Notes: a model not told the origin generated them from the sequence alone. 35,036 nucleotides of DNA from Acidobacteria bacterium 13_2_20CM_57_17 (GCA_001914785.1 MNDE01000090.1:1-35036), one strand, 5' to 3'; shown: positions 15,698 through 24,466, numbered from the stretch's first letter. Numbers and translations are program-made.

Positions 15698-17998
15698 CTA
15701 ATTCAGCACGAAGTTGCTCAGCGCTATTGCCGCTCCTTGCCAGGTGAAGGCCTGATTGGTTGGCGTCGAGCTCGCGAAGCCCGCGGGGACGCCAGTCACT
15801 GCGACCGTGTAGTTGGCTCCGGGAGCTAAAACGCCGGTGGTGGCCAGGAAATAGAAGCCAGTGATGTCGGACGTGGCGAGGGCGACGGTGCTCCCGCCCG
15901 AATTGAGAACGCTTACCGTTGCGCTGGCCACTCCCGCTCCATTGGCATCAACCACGTAGCCGGTGACGGGATCGGGAATCAGACTGACCTTGAGGCTATC
16001 GATCAGACCTTGCACGTCGAGAAAGAGAGCGGTTACGGGATTGAACGCTACGCCCGCAATCGTGCAGGCTGTGTCGATATGTTTCCCGGCTTGCGCCTGG
16101 ATTTGATTTTTGAGGGCGGTCAGGATGTTGATGGCCGTTTGGATGTTGCCGGCTGCTTGTGCCGCAGAGAGTTTACTGGTTAGGGCGTTAGCGATGCCCG
16201 CGTTATCGATGCATCCGGCATTCAACAGATCATCGATGAAGTTGCTGGTGCTGGATGTGGTCGTTGTGACGGTGATGTTGGCTGTCGTGGAATGGGTGAG
16301 CGATCCCGAAGCGCCCGTGACAGTAAGCGCGAAATTGGTGGGAACGATAAAGGAGGGCAGGCTGACTTTGAGCACGGAAGAGGCAGGGTTTCCGCCAGAA
16401 GGTGTGACCGGATTGGGCGATAAGGAGGCTGTTACTGCGGCCGGTTGCCCAGAACCGCTCAGGTTTACCGCAGAACTGAACCCGTTGACCGGATTTACGA
16501 TGACGGTGGTGGAGGCAGTGGCGCCGGCAGCGATGGTCAATGGGGAAACCGCACTGAAATTGAAGTCGCCTCCGGTTGTCGGTGCAGCAGCGAAGCGCTT
16601 GGCGAAAATGCCGAAAAAGCTCCCGTCATTGCCGCCTTCGAAGGCAGTCAGAAAATTCCCTGTGCCGTCCATTTTTGCCGACGGACGGAAATAACTGGAG
16701 AATGGATCACTCACGCGGAACGGCTCGCCTTGCGCCGTTCCCGTGGCGTCGAAGGACCGTGCGAAGATCGCGTCGGTCGCACTCGTAGCGTTCTCCAGGT
16801 CATTCCAGGACGCTACAAAGTTTCCCGCCGGAGCCATCCCCAGGGAAATTTTGATGAAGTGTGATGTGCCGGCCGTGAGCGGAGCAATCTGGAACTCGTT
16901 TCCCAGCGGCCCGAAGGGGGAACCGCAAATGGAGCCCGGAGGGCACGGACCCAAGCCAAAGCCGAAGCGCTGTGCGAAAATTCCGCGCGAGGCTCCGCTT
17001 CCATCGCGCTTCCAAACCACGACGAAGTTCCCATCCTCGCCCATGCTCGCGAGCGGGTCGTCCTCGGGATTGTTGGTGTCGGTATTGACTCGGAACTGCG
17101 CTGCGCGGGGCACGCCGTTGCTGCCATCGAAGGTTCGCGCAAAGATTCCGGCAGTGTCGTCGCTGCCGTTCCCCTGCCAAGCAACGACGAAGTCCGCCAG
17201 CACGCAACCCGAAATGACGCCCGGAGGTATCGTGCATTCCCCCGGATTTACGGCCACAGCGGGATGGAACTGATTGCTGGTCGTGAACGAATTGACCACG
17301 AAGTCGCACACGGCCGGCTGTCCGGTGAAATCGAAGCAATTGCGGAGTCCCACAGGTGAGCCGGTAGCATCGAAGCGCTTGGAGAGGATGGCAGTGCCGC
17401 TACCATCCCCAAACCCGGTCCAAGCAACCACAAACTCCCCTGACACGTACATTCCTATCGCCGGCTGCTCCTGAACGCCCGCGGTGAAGGCATTGACGAT
17501 GAAGTTCGGCCCGAGGCGTGTGCCGTCGGCATTGAAACGCTGGGCATAAATTTCGGAAGTGTTAAAAGCGAAATTAAACTGGTCGCCAAAAAAAAGCGTG
17601 CCGCCGGCCCAGACGATCACGAAATCTCCACTTGCATCCATGGCTGCCGCGGGTTGCCTCTTTCTGTTATTGAGGAACGGCACGAAAGTGGGATCATCCA
17701 CTCGGAATTCCTGCCCTGCGGGAGTGCCATCGGGGTTGTAGCGCTGTGCGAAGATGGCCTCGTTGCCGTCGGGCCTCTCGCTGGCCCAGGCGATGACCGA
17801 GTTTCCCGCCGCGTTCATTCCCACTGCGGCGCTGAATTGGTAGCCGGTCACCGTTGTGTTGACCTGGAGCTGTGGCCCCGTGGGCGCGCCCGGCGTGAGG
17901 ACCACCGTCGTTCCGCTTTGGCCGCGCACCAGCGCGGCAGTCGCGGCCATCAGTAACGACATGGCGATGAGGGAAAGAATCTTGTGGAGCTGGGTCAT
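15698..17998 (-). CDS. Large secreted propeller-like protein with Ig-like, FIMAH-like and Cna/carboxypeptidase-regulatory domains
   Basis: The product has 766 residues with a signal peptide (about 1-27). From about 45 to 470 it has irregular repeats built on FVVAW-x-G...IFAQRFDATG-x-P-x-G-EFRV, probably a beta-propeller. An Ig-like domain follows (about 480-580; FNFSAVSPLTIAAGATASTTV). Then comes an all-helical segment (about 588-655; LLNAGCIDNAGIANALTSKL, IQAQAGKHID) that resembles FIMAH domains. The C-terminal beta-sandwich (about 675-766; VTGYVVDANGAGVASATVSV) is of the Cna-B/carboxypeptidase-regulatory type. The start at 17998 is set by AGGAGG 7 bp upstream. No catalytic motif is visible, so an adhesive or structural surface role is likely (inference). 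The HAF-repeat gene lies 105 bp upstream on the same strand. Confidence 0.8.
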   Translation of the reverse strand: MTQLHKILSLIAMSLLMAATAALVRGQSGTTVVLTPGAPTGPQLQVNTTVTGYQFSAAVGMNAAGNSVIAWASERPDGNEAIFAQRYNPDGTPAGQEFRVDDPTFVPFLNNRKRQPAAAMDASGDFVIVWAGGTLFFGDQFNFAFNTSEIYAQRFNADGTRLGPNFIVNAFTAGVQEQPAIGMYVSGEFVVAWTGFGDGSGTAILSKRFDATGSPVGLRNCFDFTGQPAVCDFVVNSFTTSNQFHPAVAVNPGECTIPPGVISGCVLADFVVAWQGNGSDDTAGIFARTFDGSNGVPRAAQFRVNTDTNNPEDDPLASMGEDGNFVVVWKRDGSGASRGIFAQRFGFGLGPCPPGSICGSPFGPLGNEFQIAPLTAGTSHFIKISLGMAPAGNFVASWNDLENATSATDAIFARSFDATGTAQGEPFRVSDPFSSYFRPSAKMDGTGNFLTAFEGGNDGSFFGIFAKRFAAAPTTGGDFNFSAVSPLTIAAGATASTTVIVNPVNGFSSAVNLSGSGQPAAVTASLSPNPVTPSGGNPASSVLKVSLPSFIVPTNFALTVTGASGSLTHSTTANITVTTTTSSTSNFIDDLLNAGCIDNAGIANALTSKLSAAQAAGNIQTAINILTALKNQIQAQAGKHIDTACTIAGVAFNPVTALFLDVQGLIDSLKVSLIPDPVTGYVVDANGAGVASATVSVLNSGGSTVALATSDITGFYFLATTGVLAPGANYTVAVTGVPAGFASSTPTNQAFTWQGAAIALSNFVLN

Positions 17999-18103
17999 GA
18001 TCGTCCTCCTGAACCTCTCTACTCGAAACTGGAACGCGTTGCTTCCTGATGGCTTACAGCCAGCGAGTGATCGCTGCCGGCCCAGGCCGAGTACCACAGT
18101 TCC

Positions 18104-19114
18104 TCAGTTGCTCGTCACCGGTACAGCGACGAAGCCGTGGACGTGGCCGCTAGCGGCGTACCGGCCCACGACTGCTCCTTCGGGGTTAATTCCGAATGTG
18201 AGAGTCGCCGCCGAGCCCGGGTAGTCCACGATGATCGGCGCGGAGCCGTCTGGCAACTGCAGAAACCCGTGCCTATGACCGGTGTTGTCAATGTAAGTTC
18301 CGGCGAATTGCTGGTTGGGATTGATGTCCCAAATTGCTGTCAAGATACTGCCAGGCACGTCGTAGGACTGAAGGACACCATCCTGCACGAGCAAACCGTG
18401 GCGGTGACCATCCATATCGTCCCAAAAGCCCACGATCATGTGCCCACCGGGAGTAGCGCCATTGTTCATGGAACTCGGCATTGATTGCGAAGGATCGGAA
18501 AGTTCTCCACCATAGGCCGTCAAGCTAATGTCGCCCGAGTGTCTCCAAGCAGCGCCGAACATGGAATTCATTAGATCGAAGTCGTGCAGGCACCCGTACA
18601 TGTCGCCATCTGGGGTAATGCGCTGAGGAACCGCGCCCGGATGGCCGGGGAACAGCACGGTTGAAAATTTGCCGTGACGGTACAGAAAGCCCTTGATGCA
18701 GGCTGGTGAATCCGCCGCTGGACAATAGGCTGGCGAATCCACAGAAGCCGCATCGCTAAACCCATGGGTGTATGGGGCGGTGTAGTTCCCGACAACCTCA
18801 CCAGACGGGCTAATTCCATTGGCGCTAGTGCTAACCGCGCCCGGAACGTCAATCGTAGTGAATTGCCCGCGGCTCAAAAGGAACCCGTGCTGCTTACCCA
18901 CACCATCGGTGAAAACGCCGACAATGTCGCCGGCGGGATTGATGCCGTTAGCGACGGTTTGCCGGGCGATCCCACTTGGACAGCTAGTGGGCGGCGTTGC
19001 GCTACAAGGGACATCAATTGCGTTGAAGTTAAACGACTGGGCGGCACTTCTGTTGGTGAACAGCAGCAGCCCAAGAGCCGATGCGAAAATGAATCTTTGC
19101 GTGTTTCCCTGCAC
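18104..19114 (-). CDS. Secreted HAF-repeat protein
   Basis: The product has 336 residues. A signal peptide (about 1-25; FIFASALGLLLFTNRSAAQ) precedes at least five HAF-type repeats. Each has a block like GINPAGDIVGVFTD, then HGFLLSRGQFTTIDVPGA; further copies include NGISPSGEVVGNYT, GLLVQDGVLQSYDVPGS and FGINPEGAVVGRYA. HAF repeats are known from extracellular proteins of unknown role and probably form a propeller. The annotated start is a GTG at 19114 with GGAGG 7 bp before it; the longer frame to 19249 lacks such a site and would place 45 charged residues before the signal. The gene is divergent from the HTH-TM-TPR regulator and upstream of the other large secreted protein, likely in one transcript. 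Confidence 0.82.
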   Translation of the reverse strand: MQGNTQRFIFASALGLLLFTNRSAAQSFNFNAIDVPCSATPPTSCPSGIARQTVANGINPAGDIVGVFTDGVGKQHGFLLSRGQFTTIDVPGAVSTSANGISPSGEVVGNYTAPYTHGFSDAASVDSPAYCPAADSPACIKGFLYRHGKFSTVLFPGHPGAVPQRITPDGDMYGCLHDFDLMNSMFGAAWRHSGDISLTAYGGELSDPSQSMPSSMNNGATPGGHMIVGFWDDMDGHRHGLLVQDGVLQSYDVPGSILTAIWDINPNQQFAGTYIDNTGHRHGFLQLPDGSAPIIVDYPGSAATLTFGINPEGAVVGRYAASGHVHGFVAVPVTSN

Positions 19115-19336
19115 TTGAGTCCTCCAGTGACCAATCCTTCTACGGCATTGCGCCACGAATTTGAAGTCGTCAGGAACCTGCTCGCGAACGTAAGCGGGAT
19201 CACGAAAGGCTGCAAGGGACACGTGCGGCCAGACACGAAATGACCGCACTTGGCCATTTCCAACAGCACAATCGCCAAGGCGGTCGCGGCGTGTTAAAAT
19301 CCGGCCTACTGAACCTTGTCCTACGCGGGTTTGTCT

Positions 19337-21589
19337 ATGCCCAACGATATAACTGACTTACGGGACCGTTCTGCCGAGCCGACCTCCGGTGACCGCCTCG
19401 ACTCTTGGAAAGAGATTGCCGTATATCTGAAACATAGCGAAAGGACAGTTCGACGTTGGCAGGAGGAAGGCCTGCCTATTCACCGGCATGCCCACAAGAA
19501 GAGGGCCGGTGTTTACGCCTACAAACCTGATTTGGACGCTTGGTGGAACAACGGCCATGCCCGGCTGGAAGAGTTGGAGCGCGCGCAAGCCGCACGGCGC
19601 CCCTGGTTTTCTTGGCTTGCAAAGCGGGGCCCGAATCCGGTTGGTGACCTGCGAGAGCAGTTGGCGGCCACAGGCGCAATATTGCTGGTAACCGGATTGA
19701 CCTTGGGCGGCTGGTTGTCTTTCTCCCGGAAAGCGCACACGCTAACTGAAAAGGACACAATCGTTCTCGGTGACTTCACGAACACGACCGGCGATACGGT
19801 CTTTGAGGGTACTCTCCGGCAAGGGCTAGCTGTGCAACTCGAACAATCTCCGTTCCTCAGCCTCGTCTCGGACGAGCAGATCCAGCAGACTCTGCGCCTC
19901 ATGGGTCAGCCCCACGAGGCACGTCTTACCTCCGAAATTGCGCGGGACCTCTGTCAGCGTGCGGGAAGCAAGGCTTACATTCGGGGCTCGATTACAAATC
20001 TGGGAAACGATTACGTGATTGGGCTCACTGCGGTGAACTGTGCCACGGGCGATTCGCTGGCACAGGAGCAGATGCAGGCGATAGGCAAGGAAAAGGTCCT
20101 CGATGCTCTGGGCCGCGGGGCCACAAATCTCCGAGAGAAGTTGGGCGAATCGTTGGGTTCGATTCAAAAGTTCGACGCACCGGTCGAGCAGGCCACTACA
20201 CCATTGCTCGAAGCACTTCAGGCCTACAACCAGGGATACAAGGCCCTGACAAATGGTGAGTTTGCCGCCGCGGTGCCCTTGGCCCAACGGGCCATCCGCC
20301 TTGACCAGAACTTCGCCATGGCGTATGCCTTGCTCGGGGATACTTACAGCAGCCTTGGGGAAACCGGTCTGGCGGCGGAGAACTACTTGAAGGCCTACGA
20401 GCTGCGAGATCGGGGGAGCGAGCGGGAGAGGCTGTACATTGAGTCTGACTACCATCAGAGCATTACAGGGGACTTGGAAAAGGCGCGCCAGATCTATGAA
20501 CTCTGGGCGCAGACCTATCCTCGAGACTATGTGCCACCACTCAACCTGTGTCTCATCTACGGGAATGTCGCGCAATATGACAAATCCCTTCTGGAAGCCC
20601 GTGAGTCACACCGCCTCAGCCCAGCGAATGGTTATATTTATGCCGCCTTCGTCACATCCTACATCAATCTGAATCGCCTGCAGGAAGCCCAGGCCGCGGC
20701 CGATGAAGCGCTGGCAAAAAACATTGATCCTGCTCTTCTGCACATCATTTTGTATCAATTGGCCTTCTTAAAAAACGATGCGGTGGGAATGGTACGGCAG
20801 ATCGCCTCGTCGGCGGGCAAGCCGGGAGTGGAGGACGTGCTGTTGGCAAGCGAAGCGGATACCGCCGCCTATTCCGGGCGGCTTGAGAAGGCCCGCGAGT
20901 TCTCCCGCCGGGCGGTTTCTGCGGCCGAGCGGGCCGAAGAGAAAGAGGTGGCGGCAGGCTATGAGGCGGGCGCGGCGCTGATGGAAGCCCTCCTCGGCAA
21001 TACAGCCCAGGCTCGCGAGCGTGCCGCCTCAGCACTCGTGCTCTCCACCGGCCGATATGTGCAGTATGGAGCGGCGCTGGCGCTAGCTTTGGCGGGGGAT
21101 GCAGCTCGGGCACAAGCACTGACGGATGATTTAGCCAAGCGCTTTCCGCAGGATACTCTGGTGCGCTTCAACTACCTGTCGACTCTGCACGCTCAGCTCG
21201 CGCTCAACGACAACAACACTTTGAAGGCCATCGAGACTCTTCAGGCCGCAATTCCCTACGAATTGGGAAGCGTAGGCTACGTTACTCTCTATCCCGTCTT
21301 CGTGCGGGGCGAGGTCTATCTAGCCGCCCGTCACGGAAGCGAAGCCGCAGTCGAGTTCCAGAAATTGCTCGACTATCGAGGGCTGCTAGGCAACTCGCCC
21401 ATCGGGGCTCTCGCTCGTCTTGGTCTCGCTCGCGCCTACGTCCTGCAGGGTGACACCGTCAAAGCCCACGCTGCGTATCAGGATTTCCTCACGTTGTGGA
21501 AAGATGCGGACCCCGACATTCCCATTCTCATCGCCGCGAAAAAGGAATACGCGAAGCTGGTCCACCGCATCGGTTTCCCGCAGCAGTAG
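19337..21589 (+). CDS. HTH / transmembrane / TPR regulator-like protein
   Basis: The product has 750 residues. The N-terminal excisionase-like helix-turn-helix (about 20-70) has the Acidobacteriota-style signature RLDSWKEIAVYL...RTVRRWQEEGLPIHRH...VYAYKPDLDAWW. One membrane helix follows (about 108-130; TGAILLVTGLTLGGWLSF). An FlgO/CsgG-like alpha/beta domain comes next (about 138-270; DTIVLGDFTNTTGDTVFEGT), and then TPR helices to the end. This design places a DNA-binding domain in the cytoplasm and TPRs outside, suggesting a one-component membrane regulator. Its targets are unknown; the divergent HAF and propeller genes are the natural candidates. ATG 19337 is preferred over TTG 19316; neither has a strong ribosome-binding site. 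Confidence 0.82.
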   Translation: MPNDITDLRDRSAEPTSGDRLDSWKEIAVYLKHSERTVRRWQEEGLPIHRHAHKKRAGVYAYKPDLDAWWNNGHARLEELERAQAARRPWFSWLAKRGPNPVGDLREQLAATGAILLVTGLTLGGWLSFSRKAHTLTEKDTIVLGDFTNTTGDTVFEGTLRQGLAVQLEQSPFLSLVSDEQIQQTLRLMGQPHEARLTSEIARDLCQRAGSKAYIRGSITNLGNDYVIGLTAVNCATGDSLAQEQMQAIGKEKVLDALGRGATNLREKLGESLGSIQKFDAPVEQATTPLLEALQAYNQGYKALTNGEFAAAVPLAQRAIRLDQNFAMAYALLGDTYSSLGETGLAAENYLKAYELRDRGSERERLYIESDYHQSITGDLEKARQIYELWAQTYPRDYVPPLNLCLIYGNVAQYDKSLLEARESHRLSPANGYIYAAFVTSYINLNRLQEAQAAADEALAKNIDPALLHIILYQLAFLKNDAVGMVRQIASSAGKPGVEDVLLASEADTAAYSGRLEKAREFSRRAVSAAERAEEKEVAAGYEAGAALMEALLGNTAQARERAASALVLSTGRYVQYGAALALALAGDAARAQALTDDLAKRFPQDTLVRFNYLSTLHAQLALNDNNTLKAIETLQAAIPYELGSVGYVTLYPVFVRGEVYLAARHGSEAAVEFQKLLDYRGLLGNSPIGALARLGLARAYVLQGDTVKAHAAYQDFLTLWKDADPDIPILIAAKKEYAKLVHRIGFPQQ

Positions 21590-21916
21590 CCGTGTATTTC
21601 GATGTGGAGGATCTTTCGTCTTCTTTGCAGTGTCTTTTTCCTTGCATCCCCGCCCATCCCGATCGCTCGGGTTGAATGCCCTCTGTCGGGGTGGATCCCC
21701 GACTCGATGCCCTCCGGGATGATCCACGCTTCGCGGAGATTGTTCGTCGCGTTGGCGTTCCACTAGCCGGAAAACAACCGAGTTCCTGAGCCGGTTGCGT
21801 TATTCCCGCCCATTGTGATCGCGTGGCCACCACTGTGGACGCCGTCGTAGCCCGTGGCAGCGAAATTGTTCAGCCTATCGGAGCGGACGCACCGAGACCC
21901 GCCACTACAAAAAGCA
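21590..21916. other. Convergent intergenic region with clustered hairpins
   Basis: No credible gene is seen in these 327 bases between the TPR gene and the convergent peptidase gene. Two perfect small hairpins lie close together: CCCGA-TCGC-TCGGG (21658-21671) and GTCGGGG-TGGAT-CCCCGAC (21685-21703). Text related to CATCCCG/GGGATG also flanks them (about 21655 and 21716). This suggests a REP-like cluster or a transcription stop without a T run. Confidence 0.5.
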
Positions 21917-22852
21917 CTACACGGCGGTGAGGAAGGAACCGTCAGGGGCGACGTAGCCGTAGGCCATGCGGGCGGTGTTGAAGGCGAAACCGGGATTGCC
22001 GTGGCGGTCGAGCAGAATAAGGCCGCCGGTGGCGTGCGTGCGTTTGGCGAAAAGATGGATAGCTTCGCGCGCGGCGAGATCGGCGGTGGAAGCTCCACAG
22101 GAAATGCTGGGAGGCGTGTCCACGCAAGTGGCGGGACCGCGAAGAAGATCGACGGTGGATTTGGCGAGGACCACTTTCATGATGGCTTCGCCGTAGCCGG
22201 TGCAGGAAACGCCACCAGCTTCGGAGTCCGCATAGCAGCCGCAGCCGATGAGCGGCGAATCGCCGACGCGGCCGGGGAGTTTGCAGCACGTGCCGCCGGT
22301 AGAAGTGGCGGCGAAGAGGCTTCCGTTAACATCGATGGCCACGGCGCCGACGGTTCCCTGTTCGTGGCCGCGGTGATGCTCGGCAGCGTGCTTGTCGGAT
22401 TTACATTTCATCCAGGCTTCGCGCTCGGCGTCGCTGACCAGTTCTTCCGGCTTGCACAGCTTGATGCCGTGCTGCTTTGCGAAGCGTTCCGCGCCTTCCG
22501 CAACGAGCATCATGTGCGGGGAGTCTTCCAGAATTTTGCGCGCGAGCTGAACGGGATTCCTGACCCGCTGCAAAGTGGCCGCCGCGCCGGCGCGCAGCGT
22601 TGCGCCGTTCATGACGATGGCGTCACATTCGACGTGGCCGTCCAGATTGAGATGCGAGCCGTAACCAGCGTCGAAAACGGGATCGTCTTCGAGGACCATG
22701 ACGGCGGCTTCGATGGCGTCGAGAGCGGAGCCGCCGCGCGAAAGAATCGACCAGCCAGCGGCGAGAGCGCGATGGCAGCCGGATTTGCAAGCGTCAACAG
22801 CTTCGTCAGGAATATTCCACGCGCCGCCGTGAACAATCAGAGATGGTTTCAT
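21917..22852 (-). CDS. Isoaspartyl peptidase / plant-type L-asparaginase
   Basis: The product has 311 residues, the usual length of the Ntn-hydrolase asparaginase family. The nucleophile is Thr167 in HEQGTVGAVAID, exposed by self-cleavage before that residue to give alpha and beta chains. Supporting motifs are IVHGGAW at the start, DAGYGSHLN, TSTGGTCCKLPGRVGDSPLIGCGCYAD and TGYGEAIMKV. The enzyme removes isoaspartyl residues from dipeptides and hydrolyses asparagine, in peptide turnover or repair. There is no signal peptide, so it is cytoplasmic. The ribosome-binding site is weak. A GA-rich repeat lies immediately upstream. Confidence 0.92.
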   Translation of the reverse strand: MKPSLIVHGGAWNIPDEAVDACKSGCHRALAAGWSILSRGGSALDAIEAAVMVLEDDPVFDAGYGSHLNLDGHVECDAIVMNGATLRAGAAATLQRVRNPVQLARKILEDSPHMMLVAEGAERFAKQHGIKLCKPEELVSDAEREAWMKCKSDKHAAEHHRGHEQGTVGAVAIDVNGSLFAATSTGGTCCKLPGRVGDSPLIGCGCYADSEAGGVSCTGYGEAIMKVVLAKSTVDLLRGPATCVDTPPSISCGASTADLAAREAIHLFAKRTHATGGLILLDRHGNPGFAFNTARMAYGYVAPDGSFLTAV

Positions 22853-22942
22853 CGGGAAAGCATCGCAGAGAAAAAGGAAAATGGAAAATAGAAATTCGAA
22901 AAGCGAAATTTAAAAGTGGAGATCGCGCAAGAAAAAACAGAT

Positions 22943-22988
22943 TTAACACAGAGGACACGGAGAGAAGAGCACAGAGTTCACAGAGAAG
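22943..22988. repeat. CACAGAG-type GA-rich intergenic repeat
   Basis: The text contains TTAACACAGAGGACACGGAG followed by GAGCACAGAGTTCACAGAGAAG, so CACAGAG occurs three times (one per ~15-20 bp). I recall such CACAGAG/ACACGGAG texts as dispersed repeats in several large bacterial genomes. It sits between the start of the asparaginase gene and the stop of the small membrane-protein gene. Confidence 0.5.
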
Positions 22989-22996
22989 AAAAGGCT

Positions 22997-23317
22997 TCAG
23001 ACGAAGAAGTCGAGGACGAAAAGAAGGAAACCGAGGAAGAGAAGGACGGCGGGGCCGTTGATGCGGCGGCGCGGAAAGCGCGTAATGGACCGCACGAAAG
23101 AAACCGGGATGGCTTTGTAGCGCGAGTCCTCGCGAATGGCGTAGAACGGTCCGGCCGGCGTGTAGCGGGAAAAGTTGCGGCGGAAAAAAGAAAGTTCGTC
23201 GTGGAACCACACGGAGAAATCGCCGCGGCTGCGCCACGCTAGCCTGGCGCCAGCCAGAAACAGCAGATAGCCGAAAACGGTCAAGAGCCCGAGCGCCGGG
23301 CCTGCTCCCCAATTCAT
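22997..23317 (-). CDS. Small membrane protein, unknown function
   Basis: The 106-residue product has two hydrophobic helices: about 7-27 (PALGLLTVFGYLLFLAGARL) and about 88-106 (GPAVLLFLGFLLFVLDFFV). A polar, basic central region of about 60 residues lies between them. GTGAGGATTT precedes the ATG at 23317, a fair ribosome-binding site. It is not recognised. The frame lies between greA and the asparaginase gene on the same strand. A longer overlapping frame in another register (22806-23348) has shadow-like composition and was not chosen. Confidence 0.6.
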   Translation of the reverse strand: MNWGAGPALGLLTVFGYLLFLAGARLAWRSRGDFSVWFHDELSFFRRNFSRYTPAGPFYAIREDSRYKAIPVSFVRSITRFPRRRINGPAVLLFLGFLLFVLDFFV

Positions 23318-23378
23318 AAATCCTCACAGGCGGCCCACATGGTTTCACATAGTTGGACGCCCGGAACAGCCAGAAGGT

Positions 23379-23858
23379 TTATTCGCCGTCGTGGATGGTA
23401 ACGAGGCGGACGACTTCAAATTCCTTTTTGCCCGCGGGCGTGGCGACTTCAATTTCGTCGCCGACTTTGCGGTTGAGCAGAGCTTTGCCGATGGGCGAAG
23501 TGGTGGAGATGAGGCCCTTCTCGGCGTCGACTTCTTCGCTGCTCACCAGCGTGTATTCGATCTTTGCGTCGCGCTGCACGTCGAGCACAGTGAGCCGCGA
23601 GCCGTACCCTGAGCGATCCTTGGGGATATTAGTGAGGTTCAGCATGCTCAGATCGCCCATGCGCTTCTTGAGATGAGTGATCTTGAGGTTGACGAAGCTC
23701 TGACGCTCCTTGGCGAACTTGTACTCGGCGTTTTCGGACAGGTCGCCGTGGGCGCGCGCGACGGCGATCTCCTTGGGAAGCTCGACGCTGAGCTCGTGCG
23801 AGAGCTGGTCGATTTCGTCCTGGAGCTTTTTCTTAATCTTGGCTAGTGGGTCGGACAT
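23379..23858 (-). CDS. greA: Transcription elongation factor GreA
   Basis: The product has 159 residues, standard GreA length. The N-terminal coiled coil carries the acidic tip DLSENAEY (Asp39, Glu42) used to reactivate backtracked RNA polymerase by transcript cleavage. The C-terminal FKBP-like domain has DRSGYGSRLTVLDV, TTSPIGKALLNRKVGDEIEV and KKEFEVVRL. This is a housekeeping transcription factor acting in the secondary channel of RNA polymerase. A good promoter lies about 80 bp upstream, with an attenuator-like hairpin in the leader, as also occurs in other bacteria before greA. Confidence 0.96.
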   Translation of the reverse strand: MSDPLAKIKKKLQDEIDQLSHELSVELPKEIAVARAHGDLSENAEYKFAKERQSFVNLKITHLKKRMGDLSMLNLTNIPKDRSGYGSRLTVLDVQRDAKIEYTLVSSEEVDAEKGLISTTSPIGKALLNRKVGDEIEVATPAGKKEFEVVRLVTIHDGE

Positions 23859-23880
23859 GGCAGTTGGTTGTCTGTTCGCT

Positions 23881-23924
23881 AAAAAAGTCCGCGGAGTCCG
23901 TAAGCGACGAATGGCCGCCCGGAC
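23881..23924 (-). terminator. Attenuator-like hairpin with T run in the greA leader
   Basis: On the minus strand the arms GTCCG-GG-CGG (23924-23915) and CCGCGGAC (23894-23887) pair over 8 bp with a two-base bulge and a 20-base loop. Six T residues follow (23886-23881). The T run ends 22 bp before the greA ATG, and the element lies downstream of the greA promoter. It could stop part of the leader transcript, as a small RNA or attenuator. Stem quality is moderate. Confidence 0.5.
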
Positions 23925-23939
23925 CCCGCTTAAGTAGAC

Positions 23940-23969
23940 ATTATAGATGCGAGGGAATTGAAGTCACAA
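23940..23969 (-). promoter_or_regulatory. greA: greA promoter
   Basis: A perfect -10 TATAAT (23945-23940, minus strand) and a -35 TTGTGA (23969-23964; 4 of 6 consensus) are 18 bp apart. The predicted start near 23933 gives a leader of about 75 nt before the ATG. Confidence 0.65.
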
Positions 23970-24010
23970 GGGGGAGCGCAAGAATTGGCGGGAAGAGGGG
24001 TGGCCGCAGG

Positions 24011-24466
24011 TTATTGGACTTTGACTTCGAGGCTCTGGGTTCGGGTATTGCCGGCGGCGTCGGCGATAGTCAACGTGTAAGTGGTTGTTTTGACTGGAGT
24101 TACGTCGACGCAGCGGGAATAAGAGGGCCAGACGGGATTGGACTGCGGCTCGAGCTTGACGGTCTTGGCGTTGGCCACGCCGTAGCACAGCTCGACGGGT
24201 TCGCCGCGGCGAGCCACTCCGGGGACGGCGTAGAAATTCTGGATGGCGAGATCCTTGCCGCCCATTTGTTCAATCGCGGCGCGATCCTGCTCTCGTTGTT
24301 GCTGGGTTTGCGCTTCCCTGGCGCGCCTTTCGATGTCGCGATTTTCCTTCCAGCGTGAAACAAGGATGAGGCAAACCACCAGCGCGACGATCCCGAGGAT
24401 GGTCCAGGAATAAAGAAAGGGATTCTTGAAGGCAGATTTTTTCTGGGGATCCGGTTCAGCCAGCAT
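24011..24466 (-). CDS. Membrane-anchored protein with Ig-like C-terminal domain
   Basis: The product has 151 residues. One membrane helix (about 21-42; WTILGIVALVVCLILVSRW) is followed by a charged Gln/Arg/Glu-rich helix (about 43-70). An extracytoplasmic beta domain comes last (about 75-151; VARRGEPVELCYGVANAKTV, TTTYTLTIADAAGN), which resembles bacterial Ig-like domains. It has two Cys that could pair (CYG and CVD). GGAGCG lies 8 bp before the ATG at 24466. No function is assigned. It lies between the greA promoter and the deacetylase gene on the same strand. Confidence 0.72.
   Translation of the reverse strand: MLAEPDPQKKSAFKNPFLYSWTILGIVALVVCLILVSRWKENRDIERRAREAQTQQQREQDRAAIEQMGGKDLAIQNFYAVPGVARRGEPVELCYGVANAKTVKLEPQSNPVWPSYSRCVDVTPVKTTTYTLTIADAAGNTRTQSLEVKVQ

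Noticed and set aside
21763..21880. Gly/Thr/Asn-rich minus-strand reading frame near the end of the convergent gap, possible gene remnant
   Set aside because: Only about 35 residues look protein-like and the frame shifts into the asparaginase shadow; not enough to call a pseudogene.
21854..22891. 345-codon plus-strand frame opposite the asparaginase
   Set aside because: The minus-strand frame contains every asparaginase motif; this one is its shadow.
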